Positions 17,177 to 27,259 of a stretch of DNA of 61,085 nt are shown piece by piece. The notes beneath the pieces were generated by a model. The model saw only the letters and a list, made by a program, of their open reading frames with translations. It was not told the origin of the DNA and ran no database searches. Position 1 is the first letter of the stretch. The number at the start of each line of letters is the position of its first letter. This DNA is from a virus: positions 1 to 61,085 of IMG/VR virus record IMGVR_UViG_3300036715_000569; one strand, 5' to 3'. The position numbers were made by a program, and so were the translations under genes.

Positions 17177-18397
17177 ATGGTAATTAAAGTAAGTACACTG
17201 CTAAGTCATAATACTAAACTAATTCTCGACTCGTCTCCTACTCTCGGCGGATCCTTAAATACTGATAATTTTCCTATTGTAAATAGCGGTAATCCCGTAA
17301 CTATTACAGGAAACGATTATCCTACAACAACTGGATTAGCAGGACAAGTTTTAACAACGAACGGTATGGGTATGTTGTCGTGGACATCAAACGGTTCAGG
17401 CTCAGTAACATCGGTTGGATTAACAAGTTCGGGTAGTTCTATAACTATTTCCGGTATACCTAATCCTATCACGACATCTGGCACATTTAATGTAGATTTA
17501 CCTTTGTCTGGTGTAGTGCCTACTACTTATGGATCGTCGTCTTCTGTGGGTGTATTTACTGTAAATTCACATGGTATTACAACATCGGCATCGAATACTG
17601 CTATCAGCATAACACCCGCCGCAGCTGGGCTAGGAAATGTAACAAATTCTTTGCAAGTTATTAATCTTGGTGGCGCACCAAGTATGCAAGAGGGGTTGGG
17701 CATTCCTATCGCATCAGCAAATGTAGGCGCAGTATATATAGATCGTTCAGTAACAAACGGTAATGGAATTTATTTTTATGATGGTGTAGCTTGGCAAGTA
17801 GTTGCACAGAAACTTAATTTATATAATGAAAAATCTTCAGTATTTACCGCACCTGTAGCACAAGGCACAAATTCGATTGCATTAGGCGAAGGTGCTCAAA
17901 CTACTGTATTAGGCACTGATGCACTTGCGATAGGACAATATTCGGTAGCTAGGACCCAGGGTGGTGTAGTACAAGCTAGTGGCAGATTTGCTACAAACGG
18001 CGATGCCCAAACTGGTAGATATTTGTTAAGATCTACAACTATCGATGCCACACTTACTGAATTATTTATTAATGGTACAGCAGGTGGGACAAGATTAAAA
18101 TTAACAGATGATGCAACATGGACATTTAGAATAACAGTTACAGCTCATAGAACAGATTTAAATGATGGACATGCAGGATACACAGCTTCGGGTGTAATTT
18201 ATCGAGGAGCCGGTGCTCCTACAACAAGTATTCAAGGTTCAGTTCAAAAGGTAGTATTAGCTGAATCAAATCCAACGTGGGATATAAATATAAGCGCAGA
18301 TACAGCCGATGGTTCTTTACGGGTAAGAGTTATAGGTGAAGCAGGCAAAATAATACGATGGGTCGCACTAGTAGAGACAGTTGAAATAACTAACTAA
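17177..18397 (+). CDS. Tail fibre/virion adhesin 2
   Basis: A 406-residue fibre-family protein. The N-terminal half has repeated beta motifs (GLAGQVLTTNGMGMLSW, SVTSVGLTSSGSSITISG). The C-terminal 190 residues form a domain shared with the next two genes: it begins with a YadA-head-like turn repeat (NSIALGEGAQTTVLGTDALAIGQYS), continues ASGRFATNGDAQTGRYLLRS, and ends WVALVETVEITN. YadA-like repeats build left-handed beta-roll trimers, so this is likely a receptor-binding tip. The start is coupled to a short upstream reading frame. I infer paralogous adhesins made by duplication. Confidence 0.7.
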   Translation: MVIKVSTLLSHNTKLILDSSPTLGGSLNTDNFPIVNSGNPVTITGNDYPTTTGLAGQVLTTNGMGMLSWTSNGSGSVTSVGLTSSGSSITISGIPNPITTSGTFNVDLPLSGVVPTTYGSSSSVGVFTVNSHGITTSASNTAISITPAAAGLGNVTNSLQVINLGGAPSMQEGLGIPIASANVGAVYIDRSVTNGNGIYFYDGVAWQVVAQKLNLYNEKSSVFTAPVAQGTNSIALGEGAQTTVLGTDALAIGQYSVARTQGGVVQASGRFATNGDAQTGRYLLRSTTIDATLTELFINGTAGGTRLKLTDDATWTFRITVTAHRTDLNDGHAGYTASGVIYRGAGAPTTSIQGSVQKVVLAESNPTWDINISADTADGSLRVRVIGEAGKIIRWVALVETVEITN

Positions 18398-18407
18398 GGA
18401 AAATAAG

Positions 18408-21400
18408 ATGGATTTTAATTTTGATATAGGTGCGATTTACGGTGGACTTCAATCACTAGATGTCACAACATTACCGCCACTAGGTGGACAAGCAGGCGTT
18501 CTTACTATCATAGGTACAGGCGCTATAACATTACCAAAAGGTATTACTTCGGAAGAACCGGCTAGTCCTGTTAGTGGAATGTTCCGTTACAATACTGACT
18601 TTAACGGATTAGAATACTTTGATGGAACTGTATGGCAGCAACTTTCATTTGCATCTGGAGCAGTTTCTAGTTTCAAGTTAACTGACAGTTCGACTACACC
18701 GATTTATACAACTTCGCCGACAGTATCTGCTACTGGGGTGATAGCAGCAACAATAACTCTTAGCTCGCAAAGTGCTAACCGTATTTTTGCAGGACCTGCT
18801 TCAGGTTCCCCGGCAGAGCCCACTTTCCGTGCATTAGCAACATTAGACATACCTCCTGTATCTAACTTATCGGGCGGGCTTGCAGGTACAGTCCCATATC
18901 AATCTGCACCGAATGTAACATCATTTACAACTGTCGGTACAACAGGACAAATTTTAACATCAAATGGTTCTGGCGCTCCGACGTGGAATACATTATCTGA
19001 TTCAGCAGTTACATCATTTAGTGCTGGTACAACTGGGTTTACACCAGCTACAGCAACAACTGGTGCAGTTACATTAGCAGGAATTCTTTCACTTGTTAAC
19101 GGTGGTACAAACAGTGGAAATACAGGTTCTAATGGATCCATTATGTATAATAATGGAACACAGATTGTTAACAGCACTGTTGGTTCAAACAACCAGGCAT
19201 TATTATCCTCTGGCGCAGGTGCTCCGACATGGTTAACAGTTTCGAGCACACTAACAACAAATGAAATCTTACAAGGCGATGGTGCTGGAGCATTTACTGC
19301 GAATGGTGCAATATTTGCAGGCTCTCCTACATATTCCGGTGTAACATTAAACGGTGTAGTAACAAACTCGACAGATGCAGTTACAAAAGAATATGTCGAC
19401 GGATTAACAAACGGACTTTCTTGGAAACAAGCAGTTCGCGCAGGCACAACTGTAGCAGGCACTCTTGCTACTTCATTTGCAGCAGGTCAGACACTAGATA
19501 CTACATATACATTAGTATTAGGAGATCGTATCCTTGTTAAGAATCAAACAACAGCATCAGAAAACGGTATTTATATTGTTACTGCTGGTACACCGACACG
19601 CTCGTTGGATGCAAATTCAACATTTGAATTAACTGGTGCAGCAGTTTATGTTGACACGGGTTCCATTAATGCTAACACAGCATGGACACAAGTAACATTA
19701 GATCCAGTTATTGGCACAAATCCTATTGTGTGGGCTCAATTCTCCGGCCAAGGAACATATACAGCTGGCGCAGGTTTAGCCCTATCTGGCGGACAATTTA
19801 GTGTCAAAACAGATGCAGTTACAACATATATCGACGGCAGTAATAATGTAGCAGTTCTATCGTCAACAACACTTGACCAAGTTTTGTTATCACAAGGTAC
19901 TGGTAATACAGCAATATGGGGTGCATTGACACTCGGAAATAGTAATTCTGTTTCAGGAATATTAGCAGTAGTAAATGGCGGTACAGGCGCAACAACATTT
20001 ACAACTGATGGCGTTCTATACGGTAATGGTACAAGTGCTATTCAGTCAACAGCGGCAGGAACAAATGGTCAAGTATTAACAGTTACCGGTGGTGTTCCAG
20101 CGTGGGGCACTAATGCAGTTTCGTTAGCAGCAGACACTGGAACAGGTTCTATTGCGCTCGGCGGAACATTAACTATCGATGGTACAACGAATCGTATTTC
20201 TACAACAGCTACAGGATCTACATTCTCGGTTGATATTTCGACAGCTTATGTTGGTCAAGCAAGTATTACAACACTCGGGACTGTAACAACTGGTACATGG
20301 AATGCAACATCGATAGGTGCAGCTTATGGCGGTACAGGCCAAACTACTTACACAGTTGGTGCAACTCTGTACGCAGATACAACAACTTCATTAGCACAAC
20401 TTCCGATTGGAACAGCTGGACAAATCTTGACAGTGGTTGCTGGTATTCCTAGTTGGACAACTATCTCAACTGAAGCAGTTACTACATTCCAAACAAGTTT
20501 ATCTGGACTGACACCGAGCACACCTACCATGGGCGCAGTTACATTAGCTGGTACATTAGGTTTTGCAAGCGGTGGCACAGGTTTATCAACATTAGGCACA
20601 GCAAATCAGTTCTTAAGTGTAAATGCTGGCGCAACTGCAATTGAATATAAAACAATTTCGGCAGGAACAGGTATTTCTGTAACTCCTGGAGCCGGCGTTC
20701 TTACTATTGCAAACACTGGTGTAACATCCGTTGGATTCTCCGATTTATCGACAACTCCGATTTATACTGTCGCTGGTTCACCTGTAACAACAACAGGAAC
20801 ATTATCAGTAACATTAAATTCGCAAACAGCTAATACAGTATTTGCAGCACCAAACGGAAGTGCAGGTCAACCTGGATTCAGAGCATTAGTGCTTGACGAT
20901 TTAAGCGGAGCATTACAACTTTACAAGGAAAATGCAACAGCACCAGTGACACCGATAGCAACAGGTACTAATTCGGTTGCAATTGGTAATGGTGCAACAG
21001 CTTCGGCAACAAATGCGTTTGCTGAAGGCGAAGGTTCTGATGCACGTATATATGGTCAGAAAGCTTATGCAAATGGTAGTTTTGCTACAGCAGGTGATGC
21101 ACAGCACGGATTGTATGTATTACGTAACCAAACAACAACTGGCACAACTTATACTGAATTATTCCTAGATGGCGTAGCAGCAACTAAGCGTTTAGTTATA
21201 GCAGATAATTCAGTTTATGTATTCGATATTCTTGTTGCAGGTCGACGTACAGATGCAACTGGTGGCGGCGCAGGATATAGATTTGTAGGCATTGCGAAAA
21301 AAGACACAACAGCGGGATCAATGACATTCATTGGCTCACCATCTAAGACTATATTAGGTGAAACAAATACTCAATGGGATGCAAGAGTTACAGCAAACAC

Positions 21401-21494
21401 TACAACAGGGTCAATACTGATCGAAGTTCGTGGTGAAGATCTTAAAGATATAAACTGGGTAGCTACAGTTCAGACAACAGAAGTAACTAACTAA
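18408..21494 (+). CDS. Tail fibre/virion adhesin 3
   Basis: A 1028-residue paralogue of the flanking fibre genes, with ribosome site AAGGAAAATAAG. It starts MDFNFDIGAIYGG; the next two genes start MDFDFTTET and MDLDFTLER. Residues 45-80 hold the insertion motif seen in this group (EEPASPVSGMFRYNTDFNGLEYFDGTVWQQL). Repeated modules AYGGTGQTTY and GTAGQILTVVAGIPSWTT follow, with one ILVKNQTTASENGIYIVT block near residue 370. The end carries the shared YadA-like turn repeat and C-terminal domain (residues about 850-1028, ending TTEVTN). Probably a long beta-structured adhesin on the tail or capsid. Confidence 0.72.
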   Translation: MDFNFDIGAIYGGLQSLDVTTLPPLGGQAGVLTIIGTGAITLPKGITSEEPASPVSGMFRYNTDFNGLEYFDGTVWQQLSFASGAVSSFKLTDSSTTPIYTTSPTVSATGVIAATITLSSQSANRIFAGPASGSPAEPTFRALATLDIPPVSNLSGGLAGTVPYQSAPNVTSFTTVGTTGQILTSNGSGAPTWNTLSDSAVTSFSAGTTGFTPATATTGAVTLAGILSLVNGGTNSGNTGSNGSIMYNNGTQIVNSTVGSNNQALLSSGAGAPTWLTVSSTLTTNEILQGDGAGAFTANGAIFAGSPTYSGVTLNGVVTNSTDAVTKEYVDGLTNGLSWKQAVRAGTTVAGTLATSFAAGQTLDTTYTLVLGDRILVKNQTTASENGIYIVTAGTPTRSLDANSTFELTGAAVYVDTGSINANTAWTQVTLDPVIGTNPIVWAQFSGQGTYTAGAGLALSGGQFSVKTDAVTTYIDGSNNVAVLSSTTLDQVLLSQGTGNTAIWGALTLGNSNSVSGILAVVNGGTGATTFTTDGVLYGNGTSAIQSTAAGTNGQVLTVTGGVPAWGTNAVSLAADTGTGSIALGGTLTIDGTTNRISTTATGSTFSVDISTAYVGQASITTLGTVTTGTWNATSIGAAYGGTGQTTYTVGATLYADTTTSLAQLPIGTAGQILTVVAGIPSWTTISTEAVTTFQTSLSGLTPSTPTMGAVTLAGTLGFASGGTGLSTLGTANQFLSVNAGATAIEYKTISAGTGISVTPGAGVLTIANTGVTSVGFSDLSTTPIYTVAGSPVTTTGTLSVTLNSQTANTVFAAPNGSAGQPGFRALVLDDLSGALQLYKENATAPVTPIATGTNSVAIGNGATASATNAFAEGEGSDARIYGQKAYANGSFATAGDAQHGLYVLRNQTTTGTTYTELFLDGVAATKRLVIADNSVYVFDILVAGRRTDATGGGAGYRFVGIAKKDTTAGSMTFIGSPSKTILGETNTQWDARVTANTTTGSILIEVRGEDLKDINWVATVQTTEVTN

Positions 21495-21520
21495 TTAACT
21501 AACTAACAGGAAATAATGAC

Positions 21521-23866
21521 ATGGATTTTGATTTTACAACAGAGACGATAACCCCGGATAGTACCTCGATATTGACAATCGGCGGTAACGGGGCGCTGGA
21601 ACTGCCGGTAGGTACTACTGGTCAACAACCTGGTTCAGCAATTGCAGGTGCGATGCGATTTAATACTAATGGAGGTATAGGTAATGGATATGTAGAATAC
21701 TACGATCAGTCACCTGGGTGGAAACAATTTCCGACAGTTGTATCATCTGTAGCATCATTCCAAACAAGTTTATCTGGACTAACACCGTCAACTGCAACAA
21801 CTGGTGCAGTTACATTAGCAGGTACATTAGGTTTTGCAAGTGGCGGTACTGGTTTGACATCAACACCAGCTAACGGACAAATTGATATCGGTAATGGTGC
21901 AGGATTTACACGAACAACATTAACAGCAGGAACAGCAATTAGTGTTGTAAATGCATCTGGCGCTATTACAATCAATAACACTGGTGTTACATCGAATGTC
22001 GCAGGAACAGGCATTTCTGTATCTGGAGCAACTGGTGCAGTTACTATCACTAACACTGGTGTTACATCAGCAATCGGTACAGCAGGTAATATTACAGTTT
22101 CGGCAGCAACAGGTGCAGTGACATTTAACTTAGGTGCAGTAACACAGAGTACTGGTTCGAATCTTGTTAAAATAACACTTGATTCTTTTGGTCGTGTTGT
22201 AGGTAATACAGCCGTATCACAAAGTGATTTAACAACAATTTTAGGAACTGCATATCTTTCTACAACAGGCGGAACAATGTCTGGTGCTATTAATATGGGA
22301 ACTAATCAGATTAATAACTTAGGAATGTCTGTAACTCCGGTAGGAACAGATGCAGTCAATGTAAACTATGTACAAGCTCAATTGTCGGGTTTATCATGGA
22401 AACAAGCAGTTAAAGCAACAACAACCGGTATTCTTACAGCTACATATGCAAATGGTGTGAGTGGTGTTGGTGCAACATTAACAGCAACAACGAACGTAGT
22501 TCTTCCAGCAATTGATACTATTTCACTTGTTGCATCTGATCGTGTTCTTGTTAAAAACCAAGGTAATACATATGAAAACGGTATTTATGTAGTCACAAGT
22601 TTAGGTTCTGCTGGTGTTTCACCGTGGGTATTAACTCGTGCAACTGATTCCGATACAGCAGCGGAAGTAGACGGTTCAGCAGTGTATGTTCAACAAGGTG
22701 CAACATTAACAGATACAGGTTGGACAGAGACAGCAACAATGACTGCTATCGGTGCAGGTAACCCGATTATATGGGCACAGTTTTCTGGTTCTGGTGCATA
22801 TGCAGCAGGAACAGGTTTATTATTGACAGGTAATACTTTTTCTAACACCGGTGTTCTTTCATTCCAAACAAGTTTATCTGGTTTGACTCCTAGCACATCG
22901 ACTACTGGTGCAGTTACATTAGCAGGTACATTAGGTTTTGCAAGTGGCGGTACTGGTTTGACATCAACACCAGCTAACGGTCAACTTAATATCGGTAACG
23001 GTGCAGGATTTACACGAGCAACATTAACAGCAGGAACAGCAATTAGTGTTGTAAATACATCTGGTGCTATTACTATTAATAACACAGGTGTTACTTCGTT
23101 CCAAACAAGTTTGTCTGGTTTAACACCGAGCACGTCAACTACCGGTGCAGTAACATTAGCAGGAACATTGGGTGTTGCAAACGGCGGCACAGCATTAACA
23201 GCTACACCAACTAACGGACAATTATTGATAGGTAACGGTACTAATTATTCATTAGCTACACTTGCAATTAGTGGTACAAGCCTTTATGTTGCAAACGGTG
23301 CTGGTACAATTACTTTATCTGGTCCAAAATATTGGTCAGAAACATCTACGGCACCGACTGTAGCACCATCGGCGGTAGGTACAGCATCTATCGCTACAGG
23401 CACAGCTTCATTAACACGAGTATATGGTCAGGTAGCAAATGCTTCAGGTAATTTTGCAGCAGCAGGCGATGCACAAAACAGCACATACATGTTACGTGCA
23501 GCAACACCGGCTACAACTGGTACAGTCGTTGCATTCTTAGATGGTTCAGTAGCAAGATTAGTTCTACCAATTAACTCTGCATTTATGTTTGATGCTGATA
23601 TTGTATGTCGTTCGACAACTGGTGTAAGTGTATACGGTGCATGGAACATCAAAGGACTAATTACTCGAGAAGCAGCGGCAGCAGTGGCAATCCAAGGGTC
23701 GACTGCAACTACTCGTATTGCTAGTGTTGGCTCAGGGCTTAACACAAACTCGGTAACTGCAACAGCAGATAGTGCTAATAGTGCATTACAATTTAATGTG
23801 ATCGGTACAACAGCAGCAACACTCCGTTGGGTAATTACTGTAAGAACTACAGAAGTGACTAATTAA
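21521..23866 (+). CDS. Tail fibre/virion adhesin 4
   Basis: A 781-residue paralogue of the previous gene with the same plan: a MDFDFTTETITPDS start, then IAGAMRFNTNGGIGNGYVEYY, beta repeats QTSLSGLTPSTATTGAVTLAG, one VLVKNQGNTYENGIYVVTS block near residue 345, and the shared C-terminal domain (from about residue 610) ending TVRTTEVTN. A 76-base stretch is perfectly repeated within the gene (21801-21876 and 22905-22980), which would favour recombination and length change. Start chosen at ATG 21521, where AACAGGAAATAATGAC supplies the ribosome site. Confidence 0.72.
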   Translation: MDFDFTTETITPDSTSILTIGGNGALELPVGTTGQQPGSAIAGAMRFNTNGGIGNGYVEYYDQSPGWKQFPTVVSSVASFQTSLSGLTPSTATTGAVTLAGTLGFASGGTGLTSTPANGQIDIGNGAGFTRTTLTAGTAISVVNASGAITINNTGVTSNVAGTGISVSGATGAVTITNTGVTSAIGTAGNITVSAATGAVTFNLGAVTQSTGSNLVKITLDSFGRVVGNTAVSQSDLTTILGTAYLSTTGGTMSGAINMGTNQINNLGMSVTPVGTDAVNVNYVQAQLSGLSWKQAVKATTTGILTATYANGVSGVGATLTATTNVVLPAIDTISLVASDRVLVKNQGNTYENGIYVVTSLGSAGVSPWVLTRATDSDTAAEVDGSAVYVQQGATLTDTGWTETATMTAIGAGNPIIWAQFSGSGAYAAGTGLLLTGNTFSNTGVLSFQTSLSGLTPSTSTTGAVTLAGTLGFASGGTGLTSTPANGQLNIGNGAGFTRATLTAGTAISVVNTSGAITINNTGVTSFQTSLSGLTPSTSTTGAVTLAGTLGVANGGTALTATPTNGQLLIGNGTNYSLATLAISGTSLYVANGAGTITLSGPKYWSETSTAPTVAPSAVGTASIATGTASLTRVYGQVANASGNFAAAGDAQNSTYMLRAATPATTGTVVAFLDGSVARLVLPINSAFMFDADIVCRSTTGVSVYGAWNIKGLITREAAAAVAIQGSTATTRIASVGSGLNTNSVTATADSANSALQFNVIGTTAATLRWVITVRTTEVTN
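21801..21876 (+). repeat. 76-bp intragenic direct repeat, copy 1
   Basis: Identical over 76 bases to 22905-22980. It encodes the fibre module GAVTLAGTLGFASGGTGL. Partly degenerate further copies occur near 20540 and 23130. Confidence 0.85.
22905..22980 (+). repeat. 76-bp intragenic direct repeat, copy 2
   Basis: Second exact copy of the 21801-21876 sequence within the same fibre gene. Confidence 0.85.
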
Positions 23867-23871
23867 TAATA

Positions 23872-23879
23872 GATAAATA
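23872..23879 (+). promoter_or_regulatory. Late-type promoter octamer GATAAATA
   Basis: GATAAATA 26 bases upstream of fibre gene 5. Confidence 0.6.
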
Positions 23880-23905
23880 CGATTATTAACACATAAAGGG
23901 TCTTG

Positions 23906-25285
23906 ATGGATTTAGATTTCACACTTGAAAGAATAACACCCGACTTGTCCGATGTATTAAATATCGGCGGGACGGGTGGTCTCTGCATAACATTAGGTAC
24001 TACACTCCAACGACCCTCGTCTCCAATTAACGGAACTTTTAGATATAATACTGACACTGCATTATTTGAAGGATATCAAAACAACACCTGGACAAATTTT
24101 GCCCTGGGTACTGTTACTTCTGTTGGGTTAGCTTTACCGTCGATATTTACAGTATCCAACTCGCCAATAACTTCGTCGGGTACATTAACCGGTACATTAA
24201 CAACGCAGGCGAATAATACAATATTTTCTGGTCCCGTAACAGGTGGCCCATTAGCACCAACATTTCGAACTATTTCTTTATTACAACATGATATTTCAGA
24301 CGTAGTTATTACTAGTCCGACTGCCAACCAAGTTCTTGCATTTAATTTAGGAACTAGTAAGTGGATTAATACAGGTACAGTAGGTGCTAACGCAACAGGT
24401 ACTATAGGTGTATCACCGACCGGCGGCGGCACAGCATGGACATTGATTTCTGGAACATCGTATCGTGCAGATTTTGTCCATAACTTAGGCACAACAAACG
24501 TTGTTATTACGGTATATGATACTAATAATAGTGCAATCGTTATTCCGAATCTAGTTGTAACGACTGATGCAAATACAGTTAGGGTCACAGTAACAGGAAA
24601 TACAAAAACACTTAAAGTTGTAGTTGTTGCAAATGGTCAGTCTATTGTTGCAGGTGGATCTACACCGACTTCAGTTATTACAGCACAAGATGGTGTAACC
24701 GTATCGACAGCAGCAACAAAATTAAATTTCACTGGACAAGCAGTTAAGGTAACTGACGCAGGTTCAGGTACAACTAATATTGCAGTAGGCTCGCGTTTTA
24801 CTTTTTTTGCAAATTCGTTAGATACTCCGAATAATGCAGATTTTGCAATTAATGCACTTGCTCCTGTTACAACTGATCCAACTTACGCATCATTAAATAT
24901 TAGGTCCTTTAGTAATACAGTTGAACAAGGCGTAGCATGTTTAATCTCGATCCCAACTGGTGCGACACAATTAATTGTAAAGATAAGAGGAAGAGCACAA
25001 ACTGCACCGGGTGCAGCTTCAGTAGTCCAACCTAGGTTATACTATAGATTATTACCTAATAATTCGGCTGTCGGTGCTTGGTCTGTAGCACAAGAATTAG
25101 CAAATATTGCTATTCCTACTAATGCAAACTTCCAATATTCTACACAGACTATTACATTAGCAACACTAGGATTAACAGCTGGAAATTTATACCAATTTGA
25201 ATTCACTCGTAGGATTGCGGGTGTTACAGGAACTAATTTAGCAGCAAATTTCTTAATGGCTGAAATTACTTTAGAGTTAGCATAA
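23906..25285 (+). CDS. Tail fibre/virion adhesin 5
   Basis: A 459-residue protein that shares only its N-terminal part with adhesins 3 and 4 (MDLDFTLERITPDLSD, then LQRPSSPINGTFRYNTDTALFEGYQNNTW). Its C-terminal half is different: a beta domain WTLISGTSYRADFVHNLGTTNVV and a final segment rich in aromatic/Arg residues ending AEITLELA. A shared base with a replaced tip is typical of adhesin diversification. The start is the ATG at 23906 rather than the TTG just before it. The stop overlaps the next start (TAATG). Confidence 0.68.
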   Translation: MDLDFTLERITPDLSDVLNIGGTGGLCITLGTTLQRPSSPINGTFRYNTDTALFEGYQNNTWTNFALGTVTSVGLALPSIFTVSNSPITSSGTLTGTLTTQANNTIFSGPVTGGPLAPTFRTISLLQHDISDVVITSPTANQVLAFNLGTSKWINTGTVGANATGTIGVSPTGGGTAWTLISGTSYRADFVHNLGTTNVVITVYDTNNSAIVIPNLVVTTDANTVRVTVTGNTKTLKVVVVANGQSIVAGGSTPTSVITAQDGVTVSTAATKLNFTGQAVKVTDAGSGTTNIAVGSRFTFFANSLDTPNNADFAINALAPVTTDPTYASLNIRSFSNTVEQGVACLISIPTGATQLIVKIRGRAQTAPGAASVVQPRLYYRLLPNNSAVGAWSVAQELANIAIPTNANFQYSTQTITLATLGLTAGNLYQFEFTRRIAGVTGTNLAANFLMAEITLELA

Positions 25286-26004
25286 TGGCAATTTTAATGA
25301 ATGCATCTGACAAACATATTTATAGTGTAAGTTCCAATTTCCGTAGATCTACAGACCCTTACACAATCACCGTATGGATTAATGCAGTCTGGGATGGTGG
25401 TATACCTCTGAGTTTTGTTGGTATGTATGATGGCGGAGTTACTACGCCTACTCCAACAACTGGGTTGCAAATTGGTACTAGTGCTGGCAATGGCAAAGTA
25501 TCGACATGGACTTATGGTGGCACAATATTAGTAGAAAGTGCTACAGCAGTAATGATACCATATAACAACACATGGCAAATGATTACATATACATTCGATG
25601 GAACAACTCATCGATTATATAGAAACGACATTCTGCTAAATACAGCAGTGGGTAATACAGTTGCAGGAACATTTACTCAGGTCTATATTAACGGATATCC
25701 ACCCACTGGTTCTGCCGCAGAAACAGCAGCATACTCAGTGGATTCTTATACATATTTTGGTAGAACACTTTCTGGAACAGAAATACAAACAATATATAAT
25801 GCTGGTGGTGCAAGACATGGTATAACATATCAACAACTTGCAAGATATGAATTTGATGAATTAGCACAAGGTGCAACAACTTCATCAATTATCGACATGT
25901 CGGGTAATAATAATACATTAAGTAGTACAGGTGCTAGTGCGACACCGATAACATATACATATACGAATTCGTATGCAAATTCTAATTTAAGGCCGGTACA
26001 ATAA
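25285..26004 (+). CDS. LamG-fold (concanavalin-like) tail protein
   Basis: A 239-residue protein with a laminin-G/concanavalin A-like lectin fold: YTITVWINAVWDGG near residue 28, then WQMITYTFDGTTHRLYRNDILL near residue 100 and YFGRTLSGTEIQTIYNAGG near residue 155, the classic order of LamG_3 strands. Such domains bind sugars or proteins, so a role in host surface binding is likely. It is translationally coupled to adhesin 5 (overlapping TAATG) and followed two bases later by the next tail gene. Confidence 0.75.
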   Translation: MAILMNASDKHIYSVSSNFRRSTDPYTITVWINAVWDGGIPLSFVGMYDGGVTTPTPTTGLQIGTSAGNGKVSTWTYGGTILVESATAVMIPYNNTWQMITYTFDGTTHRLYRNDILLNTAVGNTVAGTFTQVYINGYPPTGSAAETAAYSVDSYTYFGRTLSGTEIQTIYNAGGARHGITYQQLARYEFDELAQGATTSSIIDMSGNNNTLSSTGASATPITYTYTNSYANSNLRPVQ

Positions 26005-26005
26005 T

Positions 26006-26752
26006 ATGACAGACGTTTTAGGAACATTATCTTTCTTAGATACACCCGATGTTAATGGTGTACTGGTTCTGACAGCAACATCCGGTGTGAATTCCGTGTT
26101 AGGCGTTGTTGGACAAACAGTGGTAACTGGTTCGTTACCAACATTTACAATTGGTTTGGTAAATGATGTAATATTGCCCGGAACAGGAGCAGTTACTATA
26201 CCGGCAGGAACAACCGCTCAACGACCGGCTATACCGACTGTCGGTATGTATCGACGTAATTCTACTTTAGGATATGATGAACTATATAACGGTGTAATAT
26301 GGCAACCATTAGGTAGAGTATTACAAATGGTGTCAGGTACTATTACTGCATCTTCGGGCACAACAACTGTACCTTTAGATAATACAATACCACTAAACAC
26401 CGAAGGTAATCAAATCTGGACAACATCTTTTACGCCTATTTCGGCAGCATCGAGAATTGTAATTAGTTTTACTATCACACACGCTTCGTCAATTGTTAGT
26501 GCAACAAACATTATGTCAGTATTCGCCGGTACAACAAATATTGGCGCAACAATGTGTAAAACATCAGCAACAGCGAATACAGCATCTAATATGGCATTAT
26601 CACTTACATATGCACCGGGCTCACTTACTACAATTACATTCTCTGCTAGATTAGGTGGATCTGCCGCTGCAACAACATACTGCAACCTAATATCCACTGC
26701 TACACTAGGTGGTGCAGCAGTGACTGAATATACAATTACGGAGATTCTATAA
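26006..26752 (+). CDS. Tail fibre/adhesin 6
   Basis: A 248-residue member of the same family. It keeps the shared insertion motif GTTAQRPAIPTVGMYRRNSTLGYDELYNGVIWQPLG near residues 68-105, followed by a beta-sandwich-like C-terminal domain (IVISFTITHASSIVS, ending AAVTEYTITEIL) of a kind common at the tips of phage fibres. Overlaps the next gene by one base. Probably a short, exchangeable tip subunit. Confidence 0.65.
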   Translation: MTDVLGTLSFLDTPDVNGVLVLTATSGVNSVLGVVGQTVVTGSLPTFTIGLVNDVILPGTGAVTIPAGTTAQRPAIPTVGMYRRNSTLGYDELYNGVIWQPLGRVLQMVSGTITASSGTTTVPLDNTIPLNTEGNQIWTTSFTPISAASRIVISFTITHASSIVSATNIMSVFAGTTNIGATMCKTSATANTASNMALSLTYAPGSLTTITFSARLGGSAAATTYCNLISTATLGGAAVTEYTITEIL

Positions 26753-27258
26753 TGTTAACAACAATGTCTTATATGGATGCAATTTCAACCGGTTTTCCGG
26801 GTGTAGGGTGTAGCGCAATAGGCGACAACACTGTATATGAAAATATTATGTGGGATAGCGGTGATGCTCTTCCGACCAAAGACGATTTAGATATATGGAT
26901 ATCAAATTATATAAGAAGTCAGCTACTGACTGCAATTTTAGCTGAACGTGATAGGCGTCGAAATGGTGGAGTAAAAGTCGGTACAAATTGGTTTCACTCA
27001 GACGATCCATCTAGAATTCAACAATTAGGGTTAGTAATGTTTGGAGCAAATATGCCAGCAAATATTATGTGGAAAACTATGTCTGGATCATTTGTTTTAA
27101 TGACCCCTACATTAGCTTTACAAATATTCCAAGCATCGGCAGGCAGTGATATGACAATTTTTGGAGTAGCAGAACAAAAAAAGGCAGCATTATTGGCGAG
27201 CAGTTCGCCAGATACGTTTGATTACTTAACAGGTTGGCCATTAATTTACGGAGAATAA
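26752..27258 (+). CDS. DUF4376-like tail protein
   Basis: A 168-residue protein with the DUF4376 pattern in its C-terminal two thirds: ERDRRRNGGVKVGTNWFHSD, then SRIQQLGLVMFGANM, MWKTMSGSFVLMTPTLALQIF and a last helical part. This domain is frequent at the C terminus of phage fibres and fibre-assembly proteins. It overlaps adhesin 6 by one base and probably works with it. The N-terminal 45 residues (MSYMDAISTGFPGVGCSAIGD) are not recognised. Confidence 0.65.
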   Translation: MLTTMSYMDAISTGFPGVGCSAIGDNTVYENIMWDSGDALPTKDDLDIWISNYIRSQLLTAILAERDRRRNGGVKVGTNWFHSDDPSRIQQLGLVMFGANMPANIMWKTMSGSFVLMTPTLALQIFQASAGSDMTIFGVAEQKKAALLASSSPDTFDYLTGWPLIYGE

Positions 27259-27259
27259 T

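Noticed and set aside
16263-23190. Several minus-strand open frames inside the fibre genes (for example 16263-16733, 18899-19462, 21706-22056)
   Set aside because: They are shadows of the repeated GCA/ACA-rich fibre sequence, all giving the same Val/Pro/Ala pattern.
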